Below are positions 26,311-33,754 of a DNA stretch of 64,000 nt, in pieces; the first letter of the stretch is position 1; the number at the start of each line of letters is the position of its first letter. Source of the DNA: Trueperella bialowiezensis (GTDB lineage Bacteria > Actinomycetota > Actinomycetes > Actinomycetales > Actinomycetaceae); NCBI RefSeq assembly GCF_900637955.1, contig NZ_LR134476.1, forward strand, positions 1,922,001 through 1,986,000, written 5' to 3'. The notes beneath the pieces were generated by a model. That model was not told where the DNA came from, did no database searches, and was given only the letters and a program-made list of their open reading frames with translations. The position numbers and the translations under genes were made by a program.

Positions 26311-26500
26311 CACCTGGCACTGTCAAATATGAAGAGGGAAGGGCTTGGTCGTGCCGTATCTTGAAAGTTCTTGGACTCCGTTACCGACACAGCATGGCGC
26401 CACTCGAATGTCCGGCTGGATCCCCGAGGTCGTCTATCAGCTGAGAAATCCACACGCGACTCAAAACCCGCTAACTCGACTGTCCACAACCCGAAGGTAA
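26311..26500 (+). pseudogene. Truncated duplicate of the 20813-21724 gene
   Basis: The first about 43 bases match the leader at 20689-20731; then the sequence jumps to the equivalent of 21600, in the last part of that gene, and continues for about 105 bases with high identity (YLESSWTPLPTQHGATR, SGWIPEVVYQLRNPH). The intervening about 870 bases are missing. A GTG at 26351 opens a frame of about 50 residues that ends in a TAA near 26500, so a short peptide could be made, but I regard it as a deletion remnant. Confidence 0.75.
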
Positions 26501-26518
26501 CCTCACTATTATGGTAAA

Positions 26519-27280
26519 GTGGTCAATATGTGCGAAAAAAACAAAACACTAATCGACGAATTAAAGGAACTAGGTGACTCTAAAGAAGGAAGAACCAATA
26601 AAATAGAAGCCATTACAAAATGGGCGCAGGCCAATCCTGGTTTCATTGTTCTTATTGTTTTATTCATTTGCTATCTTGGGTCTGGTATTTATCTTTTGCG
26701 TAGTAGTGGAATATTCGCGCTTCTAACGTCAGATAGCGATAGGTTAGAGCTGTGCGAGCGGATTTCTCTTGCAATCCTAATTGTGTCTGGTTTTTCATTT
26801 CTGTTCTTGCCTTCAATTGCCAATTGGCTGGCTATGAAGAAATGGTCTTTCACGGCTCGAGCGCGGCTTGAGAAAAAGAGACTGGCGAGTATTGAGGATG
26901 CCATGAAGAATTTGACTCGTGTTGAGAATAGCGTCAAGCTGTCCTCCGATGAGCGTGTTCGTGTTCTTTTGCGCCGAACATATCCGAGTTTAGGTGCTAT
27001 TCGTGATCTAGTGCTGAGTTTTATCGCAGTAATTATATCAATAGTCGCCCTCCTTATCAGCCTTGCTGAAGATGATTTGAAAACAGGACAACCGGCCTTG
27101 GGTGCTGTTTTGTTTTTTGTGTTCATGATCGTTCCTCCCATTTGTTACGCAGTGGGAGAGAAAATTGCTAATTTAGATCTAGATAAAAAGCGGGAGACGT
27201 TCGAAATTCTTACCGAGAAATATGCGAAAATGGCCGTGGAGACCGAGTCCGAAAACACCGAGTCCGGCGAGAAAGACTAA
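26519..27280 (+). CDS. Four-helix membrane protein of unknown function
   Basis: 253 residues from GTG 26519, or 250 from ATG 26528; no strong ribosome site. Four hydrophobic segments: FIVLIVLFICYLGSGIYLL, ISLAILIVSGFSFLFLPSI, LVLSFIAVIISIVALLISL and LGAVLFFVFMIVPPICYAV. A basic loop (ARARLEKKRLASIEDAMKN) lies between the helix pairs and a Glu-rich C-terminal tail follows. Clearly AT-richer than the core genes, which suggests transfer. No family recognised. Confidence 0.65.
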   Translation: MVNMCEKNKTLIDELKELGDSKEGRTNKIEAITKWAQANPGFIVLIVLFICYLGSGIYLLRSSGIFALLTSDSDRLELCERISLAILIVSGFSFLFLPSIANWLAMKKWSFTARARLEKKRLASIEDAMKNLTRVENSVKLSSDERVRVLLRRTYPSLGAIRDLVLSFIAVIISIVALLISLAEDDLKTGQPALGAVLFFVFMIVPPICYAVGEKIANLDLDKKRETFEILTEKYAKMAVETESENTESGEKD

Positions 27281-27384
27281 TTCTTTCAGTTTTCCACGCT
27301 GGTTCCGAGGAGTGTGTAGCTGCGAGCAGTAGCCTCTTATTAAGAGCTCACTTGTCCGCTTCGGACACCCTTGACGCGCGCCAG

Positions 27385-27403
27385 TTAGGTTAGGCTAACC
27401 TAA
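27385..27403 (+). promoter_or_regulatory. DtxR/IdeR-type iron box
   Basis: TTAGGTTAGGCTAACCTAA matches the classical DtxR/IdeR operator (TTAGGTTAGSCTAACCTAA) at all 19 positions. It lies about 60 bases before the ABC exporter start and overlaps a likely promoter (TTGACG at 27371-27376), so iron-loaded repressor should block the operon. Confidence 0.9.
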
Positions 27404-27462
27404 TCACATAGCCGCATGGCGTTATCCGCGCGATCTTCACGTGCAAATCTCAAGGTGGATCT

Positions 27463-28437
27463 ATGAGCTCACAACCCGTTCTAGCAGTCAACAACGTGCA
27501 CAAAGCCTACGGCACGGGCACCACAGCAAAGCCCGTACTTCGCGGGCTGAGCTTCACCGTCGAACCCAACGAAGTCGTCGCCCTCCTCGGCGCCAACGGA
27601 GCTGGCAAGACCACGCTGGTTAACATCGCCTCCACGTTGCTTCTACCGGATTCGGGCACGATCACGGTGTGCGGGCACGACGTCGTACAAAACCCCGAAC
27701 GAGTCCGCGAAACCATCTCGCTCACCGGCCAGTTCGCGGCGGTCGACGGCGAGCTCACCGGCCGCGAAAACCTCATCTTCTTTTCCCGCCTCCACGGCAT
27801 GCGCATGCCACAAGCGCGCGCCCGCGCCGAGGCACTCCTCGACGAATTCCGCCTCACCAACGCCGCCAACCAGCGCGTCGCCTCATACTCAGGCGGAATG
27901 CGCCGCCGCCTCGACATCGCATCCTCGCTCGTCGTAGAGCCGCAGCTGCTTTTCCTTGACGAACCAACCACCGGCCTCGACCCGCGCTCGCGCCGCGAAC
28001 TATGGGACATGGTCGATGCGCTCGCAGCCCGCGGCGTCGCGATCCTCCTCACCACGCAGTACCTCGACGAAGCCGAGCGGCTGGCAGACAAGGTGGTCAT
28101 GATCCGCGGCGGGGTCAACATCATGGAAGGCCCGCCGGTGGAGCTACGCCAGCAGTTCGGTGAATCGGTCGGCTCGGTCACCTGTGCAAGCAACGACGCC
28201 GCCGCCCGCGCCGCCCAGCTGCTACCACAAGCTTTGGGGATCGACGCCGAACACGTCACCCGCACCAATCAAACGGTTTCCTTCCCAGTCAACGGCGGCC
28301 CCACCGACCTAGCCCGCGCACTCACCGCGCTTGCGGACGCCAACGTGCCAGTCGTCAGCGCAGAGGTCGCGCCGCCGTCGCTCGACGACGTCTTCCTCGG
28401 CAGCGCCTTCGAGGAGGCATCCGATGCTCAACGCTGA
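27463..28437 (+). CDS. ABC exporter ATP-binding protein, DrrA-like
   Basis: 324 residues. Walker A GANGAGKTT, signature YSGGMRRRLDIA, Walker B LLFLDEPTTGLDPRSR and the switch histidine position replaced by Gln (LLTTQYLDEAERLADKV), as is usual in DrrA-type drug-resistance ATPases. The C-terminal extension after residue 225 is also DrrA-like. Pairs with the two ABC-2 permeases behind it; the permease start overlaps its stop by 14 bases. Regulated by the DtxR box, so it probably exports something used under iron limitation, such as a siderophore; the cargo is inference. Confidence 0.9.
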   Translation: MSSQPVLAVNNVHKAYGTGTTAKPVLRGLSFTVEPNEVVALLGANGAGKTTLVNIASTLLLPDSGTITVCGHDVVQNPERVRETISLTGQFAAVDGELTGRENLIFFSRLHGMRMPQARARAEALLDEFRLTNAANQRVASYSGGMRRRLDIASSLVVEPQLLFLDEPTTGLDPRSRRELWDMVDALAARGVAILLTTQYLDEAERLADKVVMIRGGVNIMEGPPVELRQQFGESVGSVTCASNDAAARAAQLLPQALGIDAEHVTRTNQTVSFPVNGGPTDLARALTALADANVPVVSAEVAPPSLDDVFLGSAFEEASDAQR

Positions 28438-29207
28438 GGCCAGCGCCACCAACCCGTCCACGATGCGAGCCTTCGCGGGTGCCACCTGGCGCAACAACAT
28501 TCGCCTGCGCCGCAACGCGGCCTCCCTCGTGTCCGCTTTTGTGATTCCGGGCCTGTTCATGGTCTCCTTCATCGCCGTGTTCGGCCATGCGGCCAGCTCC
28601 ATCGGCTTCGACTATCCGCTCTACCTTATGGCCGCCGCCATGTTCCAAGCCGTCATGTTCACCGCCGGCGGTTCGGCAATGGCGATGGCGGTGGATATCG
28701 AATCGGGGCTCATCGCCAGACTGCAGACGATGCCGATCAGCGCGCTCGTCACCATCGGTTCTCGGCTGGCCACCGACCTCATTCGCTCGCTCCTCTCAGC
28801 CGGCACGGTGGTACTGCTCGGCCTTCTGTTCGGCGCACAACCCGATTCAGCGGCGGGTCTGCTGGCGGCCTTCTTGCTCGCGCAGGGGATCGGCCTCGTG
28901 CTCGGCCTGGCCTCGTCCGGTCTCGCACTACGCTCACAACACCCCGTGCAAACCGCTAGCCTCATCCAGGGCATCGAGATGCCGCTTCTCATGGCGTCGA
29001 CGGCGTTCATCCCAGTCGCCACGCTGCCCGGCTGGCTGCAACCAATCATCACGCACCAGCCGTTTTCGCCGCTCATTGACACGATCCGCGCCCTGCTCAC
29101 CGGGGGGAGCGCTTGGCACGACGGCGATCGAGGCGGCTGGCTGGCTACTCGGCGGGCTCGTGGTCGGCAGCGTATGGGTGGCACGCGTATTTCGGAGGCG
29201 CTCATGA
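28424..29207 (+). CDS. ABC-2 type permease 1, frame disrupted near its end by a G6 tract
   Basis: Starts at ATG 28424 behind GGAGG. Six hydrophobic segments (for example AASLVSAFVIPGLFMVSF) and the ABC-2 layout give a DrrB-like permease. At the six G of 29102-29107 the frame moves: the current frame continues as Ala-Trp-His-Asp… without membrane character and runs straight into the next permease (open to 29959), whereas one base fewer gives the expected last helix (TTAIEAAGWLLGGLVVGSVW) and a TGA at 29205-29207 that overlaps the next ATG as ATGA. I therefore read it as an ancestral separate permease with a one-base insertion, now encoding a 511-residue fusion unless corrected. Confidence 0.75.
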
Positions 29208-29959
29208 ATCTCGTCAACACTACTGCAATTCATGCGAACCGTATCCTGCTGCGGTGGGCGCGCTCGCGCTCAGTGCTCATCATGGCGGCCGCCCTGCCGG
29301 TGGTCATGATCGGGCTCGTGCTCATCCTGTTCGACGGCATGGTTAAACTATTCACAGGCTCGTCGCTGGAAGTTCTTCCCCTATCTCTCATGGTCGCCGT
29401 GGGTGCCGCATTCACGGGCGCGCTCATGGGAGCTGGCTCGATCGTGCAGGAGCGCCACGAGGGCCTGCCGCAGCGTTTGGCCACCATGCCCGGGCGGCGC
29501 TCGGCACCGGTCCTTGGGTGGGTCGCGGCAGAGACGATCCGCGCCGGCATCACCGTCTTCGTCGCCTTCGGCCTCGGGCTCGCACTCGGCGGCAGGGTCG
29601 GAACGCTTGGTGCCGGGCTCGGCGTCGTCGCCGTACTCGCCGTCGTGGCGCTCGCGGCGGCAAGCGTTGGCGTCATGCTCGGCTACGTCGTCAACACCCC
29701 GCAGGGCGCGGTCAGCTTCGTGCCGCTCGTCATGGCCGCCATGTTCTTCAACACGGCAATGATGCCACGCGACATGTACGCCCCGGCGTTGCGCCCAGTC
29801 GTTGACGTTTCCCCGATCACGGCAGTTGCCGAACTTGTGGACGGCCTCGTTGCAGGCACCCCATCCACGACGGCGGTATTCGCTTTCGTCGCCTGGTACG
29901 GCGGGCTCATTGCACTCAGCGGCGTGGTTCTGGTACGCGCAACCTCGCCGCGCAAGTAG
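29204..29959 (+). CDS. ABC-2 type permease 2
   Basis: 251 residues from ATG 29204, preceded by GGAGG six bases upstream. Hydrophobic segments such as SVLIMAAALPVVMIGLVLIL and AGITVFVAFGLGLALGG, and the ERHEGLPQRLATMPGRRSAP cytoplasmic segment, are typical of DrrB/ABC-2 permeases. Together with permease 1 and the ATPase it should form a heteromeric exporter. Because of the frame change in permease 1, the present sequence also allows its translation as the second half of a fusion. Convergent with the thioesterase gene; two hairpins lie between. Confidence 0.85.
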   Translation: MNLVNTTAIHANRILLRWARSRSVLIMAAALPVVMIGLVLILFDGMVKLFTGSSLEVLPLSLMVAVGAAFTGALMGAGSIVQERHEGLPQRLATMPGRRSAPVLGWVAAETIRAGITVFVAFGLGLALGGRVGTLGAGLGVVAVLAVVALAAASVGVMLGYVVNTPQGAVSFVPLVMAAMFFNTAMMPRDMYAPALRPVVDVSPITAVAELVDGLVAGTPSTTAVFAFVAWYGGLIALSGVVLVRATSPRK

Positions 29960-29994
29960 CGCCGCACGGAAGTAACGTCGGCCTACGAGCAACG

Positions 29995-30049
29995 CCCCGC
30001 AAGCAACACCGCAAAAGCGGCTCATTTTGCGGAACGCTTGCTTGCGGGG
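29995..30049. terminator. Large hairpin behind the ABC exporter operon
   Basis: CCCCGCAAGCAA (29995-30006) pairs with its exact complement at 30038-30049, and CCGCAAAA with TTTTGCGG inside, giving about 20 paired bases with a small internal loop. There is no T run, so it may act as an RNA-stability hairpin or with Rho. It abuts the repeat element that follows. Confidence 0.6.
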
Positions 30050-30126
30050 CGGAGCTAACAATTGAGATTTTCCGAAGCCTTGCGTATATGTGCAGCAAAC
30101 CGAAAATCCTCAATCGTTAGCTCCGC
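30049..30126. repeat. Convergent-gene hairpin element, copy B
   Basis: Arms of about 18 bp (GCGGAGCTAACAATTGAG at 30049-30066 against 30109-30126, one mismatch) around a core with GTATATGTGCAGCAAACC. The core matches copies A and C in GATTT…TGC…ATA..TGCAGCA. It lies between the convergent exporter operon and thioesterase gene. Confidence 0.7.
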
Positions 30127-30146
30127 GTTTGAGCGACTCCCCAGCC

Positions 30147-31142
30147 CTACGAGCTGCGGTTTGCCCTTTCGGCGTCGGCTTGCTTCATCTCAGCAGACTT
30201 GTGATGCTTTGTGCGCACGAGCTTCTTACGAATCTCAACAAGATCAACCGCGTGACGCTCCAGCGCCCGATCTTCTGGCAGGCGCGGAACCCACGGACGA
30301 ACGGGGACGTCCTCGCCGGCGTCGTTGCGTGCGGAAAATACGATGATGCAATGCGTGGTGGTCTGCAGCTCGGTTCCGCGCGGGTCGCCAGAACGCACCC
30401 ACACGGACACGTGCATATCGCTACCCGACGTGTAAATCAGGCGGGCGTCAACTTCGACGACGTCGCCAATCAGCATCGGCCGATAGAACCGGAACCCGCC
30501 GGCGTACACTGCCTCGGCGCGGCCGTGGCACCAACGCTCAGCAACCAGCTGCCCGGCCGTCATGATCCAGTGCATGACGTAACCGCCGTGCACCTTGCCA
30601 CCCCAATTCACATCGGTGGGCGCGGCCAAGAAACGCAAAGTCTCCCGGCAGGCTTCGGTGTCGTCGGTGTACACCTGGTCGGCCATCGCATCTTCGATCT
30701 CTTTGCGTACACCAGCCAACGTGATCGAACGCTCGTGCTCAATCCGGCTCCACTCATCGTAGGGCTCAAACTTTTCGACCGGAGCAGGCCGCCCGTCGGA
30801 CCCCATCGCAACGAACACCAGCAAGCATTGTGTGTTCAAAATTCGCTCGGGTTCGAGCGGATTGTACGACGAGACCGTACACACCACTTGGAGCGACGTC
30901 CTGCCGGTAAACACCACCCGGGCTTCGACCTCGACCATGTCGCCAGCCGCGATAATCGACGAAAATCTAATATTGCCCACGTAGCCAGTGACGGCATACT
31001 TGCCCGACCATGCGGCGGCGCATGCGTACCCTGCCTTATCGATCCATTCCAGGATCTTGCCGCCGTCAACATATCCGTGCGTGTTGACATCCGTGGGGGC
31101 GGCTAAGAAACGAAGTGTTACTGAGTCACGGCGATGGGACAT
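30147..31142 (-). CDS. Acyl-CoA thioesterase with two hotdog domains
   Basis: 331 residues, probably hydrolysing acyl-CoA to free acid and CoA. Two homologous halves each carry the YciA/ACOT pattern: VTLRFLAAPTDVNTHGYVDGG and, in the second half, LRFLAAPTDVNWGGKVHGGY, each with the conserved Asn-…-Gly-Gly segment and the GD-V-EV-A strand (AAGDMVEVEARVVF; MLIGDVVEVDARLIY). The double-domain form is common in actinobacteria and in eukaryotic acyl-CoA thioesterases. Transcribed alone. Confidence 0.88.
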   Translation of the reverse strand: MSHRRDSVTLRFLAAPTDVNTHGYVDGGKILEWIDKAGYACAAAWSGKYAVTGYVGNIRFSSIIAAGDMVEVEARVVFTGRTSLQVVCTVSSYNPLEPERILNTQCLLVFVAMGSDGRPAPVEKFEPYDEWSRIEHERSITLAGVRKEIEDAMADQVYTDDTEACRETLRFLAAPTDVNWGGKVHGGYVMHWIMTAGQLVAERWCHGRAEAVYAGGFRFYRPMLIGDVVEVDARLIYTSGSDMHVSVWVRSGDPRGTELQTTTHCIIVFSARNDAGEDVPVRPWVPRLPEDRALERHAVDLVEIRKKLVRTKHHKSAEMKQADAERANRSS

Positions 31143-31476
31143 GTCTGATTCGCTTCCTCTGTGAAGTCTTCGGCCAACTGTCTAGGCGAGCGATTCGCAT
31201 CGCCACCCCTTCATAGTATCTGGCAACGCCCACTCACGTGAGCAAAATGCGCGGGACACGACTGGACGCCAAGAAGCAACAGCTGGATGACACGCGCTCG
31301 CGACTGATTGGAATGCGCTCGCGGCAAGATCCATCCGGCGTCGGGATTCCGAATACTAATATGCCGAAGGTGAAACTCTGCGTGTCATGTAAACTGGCAA
31401 TTTGGATCGTTTAAAGGAAACTGGTGCCGGAGAACCATCCGGTAAGTAAGCCGCGGCAGTGGCATGAATGTGAGAA
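31143..31476. other. Promoter region of the second adhesin
   Basis: 334 bases between the divergent thioesterase and adhesin genes. No gene recognised. It should hold both promoters. No long homopolymer is present here, in contrast to the first adhesin. Confidence 0.45.
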
Positions 31477-33168
31477 ATGGACGTACAAATGCGAATGCCT
31501 GTTAGGCAAGGGGCCTTATCAAGGAAACCTTCGTCAAAATTACTGGTGGCACTGCTTGCCATGTTCGTGCTCCTTTTCGGGGTGCTCTCTGTTGTACCCT
31601 CGGCGGTCGCTTCACAGGTGCAGCTCACCCACAACAACGCGTTCACCAACATCAAGGTTGAGAACATCGACAGGCAGGATCCTTCTGGAACCTACCAGTG
31701 GGACAGACTGTCGGTCACGGCCGACTGGCGTTTGCCAGACCCCGTCCTTGCAGATGGGAGCCCGAATCCCGACGGCGTGAAGGTCGGCGATACGTTCGGC
31801 CTTGAGTTACCTAAGGAGCTCATTTACTACGGCACGCTGGAAGACAAAGACCTCGAGGTAAGCGGCCGTAAGATCGGTGAATGCAAGCAAACTCCATACG
31901 TCTGGGCCACCGCGGAGCCCGCCACTCTGGTGTGCCAGATCACCGATCTAGCAGGGCTGACGGAAAACCTTCACGGCCAGCTCTCCATCAACGCGCAGAT
32001 TCACACAGAGGAGAACATTAGCCAGTTCGCATTCAATATTGGCACGGAGATCCGTTACGTTCCTGTGCCAGGTGGTCAGGTTCTTCCGTTGCCGAACGAG
32101 CCGCGGATGCAAAAGCCGATTAAAACCGGTTGGGTCGACAACGCCGGAAATCTCATCTGGCGGATCGCCATTCCCTCGACTGTGGCTGATGCCGAAGGGC
32201 GCATCACGGTCACGGACAAGATGGTTTCCAGAACCGGTGAACCGCACGAGCTTGCGTTCAACGCGGACCAGTTCACGATCAGGTCGATGGAGCTTGTTGA
32301 AGACGCACAGGGCAACATTCTGTCTAAGCACGATCCTGAGCAGTGGACCGAGATTCCTGCAGAGTTCATCGAGTACAACACGGCTCAAGCAGGCGAAACA
32401 TCGTTTATCTTGAGATTCAAAACTTACCCTGACGAGCTGCGCGAATACCGGATTGAATACGAGACTCGGCCTCAAGGCACCGTCGTCCAAGGTGATAAAT
32501 TCGCCAACGAGGCCACGGTAGAGAGCTTCAAAGAAGTCAAAATCGTCGACTACGAAACGTCGTATGAGATCACAGCTCAAGGGGATGCGTACACGCGGTT
32601 TGCTATCGCGAAAGAAGTTGAGGGCGACGGCGCAGACCAGATACCTGCCGACACGCAATTCAGGGTGGCCTACACCGTGGGTGATGATCCGACGGTGAGG
32701 ACTGTGGACATCCACGGCGTGGGCGCCGAGAATGCGAGCAAGTCGATCCGCCATCCGAAACCGGCCGTGTTCACGATCAAGGAAGTCGATCTTCCGGCCG
32801 TGCCCGGCATCTCGTGGGAAAACTACACGATCACCGGAGACGGCGTGGTCGATAACGGCGACGGCACGTTTACGGTCAACCCCGGTGAGGCGCAGATCGT
32901 CAACCTCGTGCTGGTGAACAAAGCGTCGGTTCCGCCGCCGGAGCCGACGCCGACGCCGACACCCACGCCGGAGCCAACACCGACACCTACGCCGACCCCA
33001 ACACCCACGCCGGAGCCTACGCCCACGCCCACGCCGACCCCAACACCCACGCCGACGACACCTCCTGCGTTGCCGCGAACCGGCGCGTCCGGCGTCGTCG
33101 GCCTGGGGATTATTGCGATAATTGCACTGACTGGCGGTGGTGCACTGGTTCGCCGCGGGAAGGAATAA
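31477..33168 (+). CDS. LPXTG-anchored adhesin with Pro-Thr stalk
   Basis: 563 residues from ATG 31477 (ATG 31492 also possible). A signal peptide (SSKLLVALLAMFVLLFGVLS, cleavage near AVA-SQV) is followed by domains that align with the first adhesin almost end to end (THNNAFTNIKVEN, WRLPDP, VKVGDTFGLELPKEL, RYVPVPGGQVLPLP, SKHDPEQWTEIPAEFIEYNT). Instead of CnaB repeats it has a Pro/Thr/Glu stalk (about 486-528), then LPRTG at 532-536, a membrane helix and RRGKE. The anchor and stalk are those of a cell-wall-linked surface protein; ligand unknown, MSCRAMM-like binding to host matrix is inference. The small gene behind it starts five bases after its stop. Confidence 0.88.
   Translation: MDVQMRMPVRQGALSRKPSSKLLVALLAMFVLLFGVLSVVPSAVASQVQLTHNNAFTNIKVENIDRQDPSGTYQWDRLSVTADWRLPDPVLADGSPNPDGVKVGDTFGLELPKELIYYGTLEDKDLEVSGRKIGECKQTPYVWATAEPATLVCQITDLAGLTENLHGQLSINAQIHTEENISQFAFNIGTEIRYVPVPGGQVLPLPNEPRMQKPIKTGWVDNAGNLIWRIAIPSTVADAEGRITVTDKMVSRTGEPHELAFNADQFTIRSMELVEDAQGNILSKHDPEQWTEIPAEFIEYNTAQAGETSFILRFKTYPDELREYRIEYETRPQGTVVQGDKFANEATVESFKEVKIVDYETSYEITAQGDAYTRFAIAKEVEGDGADQIPADTQFRVAYTVGDDPTVRTVDIHGVGAENASKSIRHPKPAVFTIKEVDLPAVPGISWENYTITGDGVVDNGDGTFTVNPGEAQIVNLVLVNKASVPPPEPTPTPTPTPEPTPTPTPTPTPTPEPTPTPTPTPTPTPTTPPALPRTGASGVVGLGIIAIIALTGGGALVRRGKE
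32932..33060 (+). repeat. Pro-Thr/Pro-Glu coding repeat (wall-spanning stalk)
   Basis: Short CCNACN and CCGGAGCCN units encode alternating PT and PEP. Repeats of this kind change length easily in frame. Confidence 0.85.
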
Positions 33169-33172
33169 ACCG

Positions 33173-33628
33173 ATGTCTCATGATCCGATTAAAGCGGCGT
33201 TTGAAACGTACAGTATGAACGCGATGCAGGCGGCCGTCAACTATATTGGCGGTTCGCAGGCTGTATCTGAGATTTGGATTTACACGGATATGGCTGACCT
33301 ATCGGTCGGGCAGGCGGTGTACTTCCGTGTTGGCAACGAGTTCCTCAACTCGAACGAGGTCGCTAACAGGGAGCTCACCGATGGTGTGAGCGCTTTCGAA
33401 CTGGGTCGGGAGATCGCAAACAGCGGTGGGAGAGAACTGTTACAAACCATTCTTCACGGCAACTTCCAACCGCCGTACCGGATCATCATGTCGTATGACA
33501 ACATCAACGGCGGTTTGGCCGCTGATTGGCAGTACGCGGACGACCTTGGAGTCACCCCGCAGACCTCGCCGGGTGCGATGTTAGAGCAGTGGGTCGTGTC
33601 GATGGGTGGAAAGCCGATCTACTCTTAG
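33173..33628 (+). CDS. Small soluble protein downstream of adhesin 2
   Basis: 151 residues from ATG 33173 with AAGGA eight bases before it; it follows the adhesin stop by four bases, so the two are probably one message. The sequence (VSEIWIYTDMADLSVGQAVY, ILHGNFQPPYRIIMSYDNIN, LAADWQYADDLG) is reminiscent of the YezG/DUF600 immunity-type fold, but the likeness is weak and I do not rely on it. No signal peptide or membrane helix. Confidence 0.75.
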   Translation: MSHDPIKAAFETYSMNAMQAAVNYIGGSQAVSEIWIYTDMADLSVGQAVYFRVGNEFLNSNEVANRELTDGVSAFELGREIANSGGRELLQTILHGNFQPPYRIIMSYDNINGGLAADWQYADDLGVTPQTSPGAMLEQWVVSMGGKPIYS

Positions 33629-33647
33629 TTCAGGATTCCTCCTAGCC

Positions 33648-33721
33648 CGAGATTCAGGATGCGATTTCAGCCAGCCCTGCACATAGTTGCAGCAAGGCCC
33701 AACATCGCACGGCGAATCTCG
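33648..33721. repeat. Convergent-gene hairpin element, copy C
   Basis: CGAGATTC (33648-33655) pairs with GAATCTCG (33714-33721), and TGCGAT with ATCGCA inside. The core CTGCACATAGTTGCAGCAAG matches copies A and B. It lies between the convergent small gene and the membrane-protein gene. Confidence 0.7.
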
Positions 33722-33754
33722 ATCACACTCGCCTGTGCCCTCGATCACGCTCGC

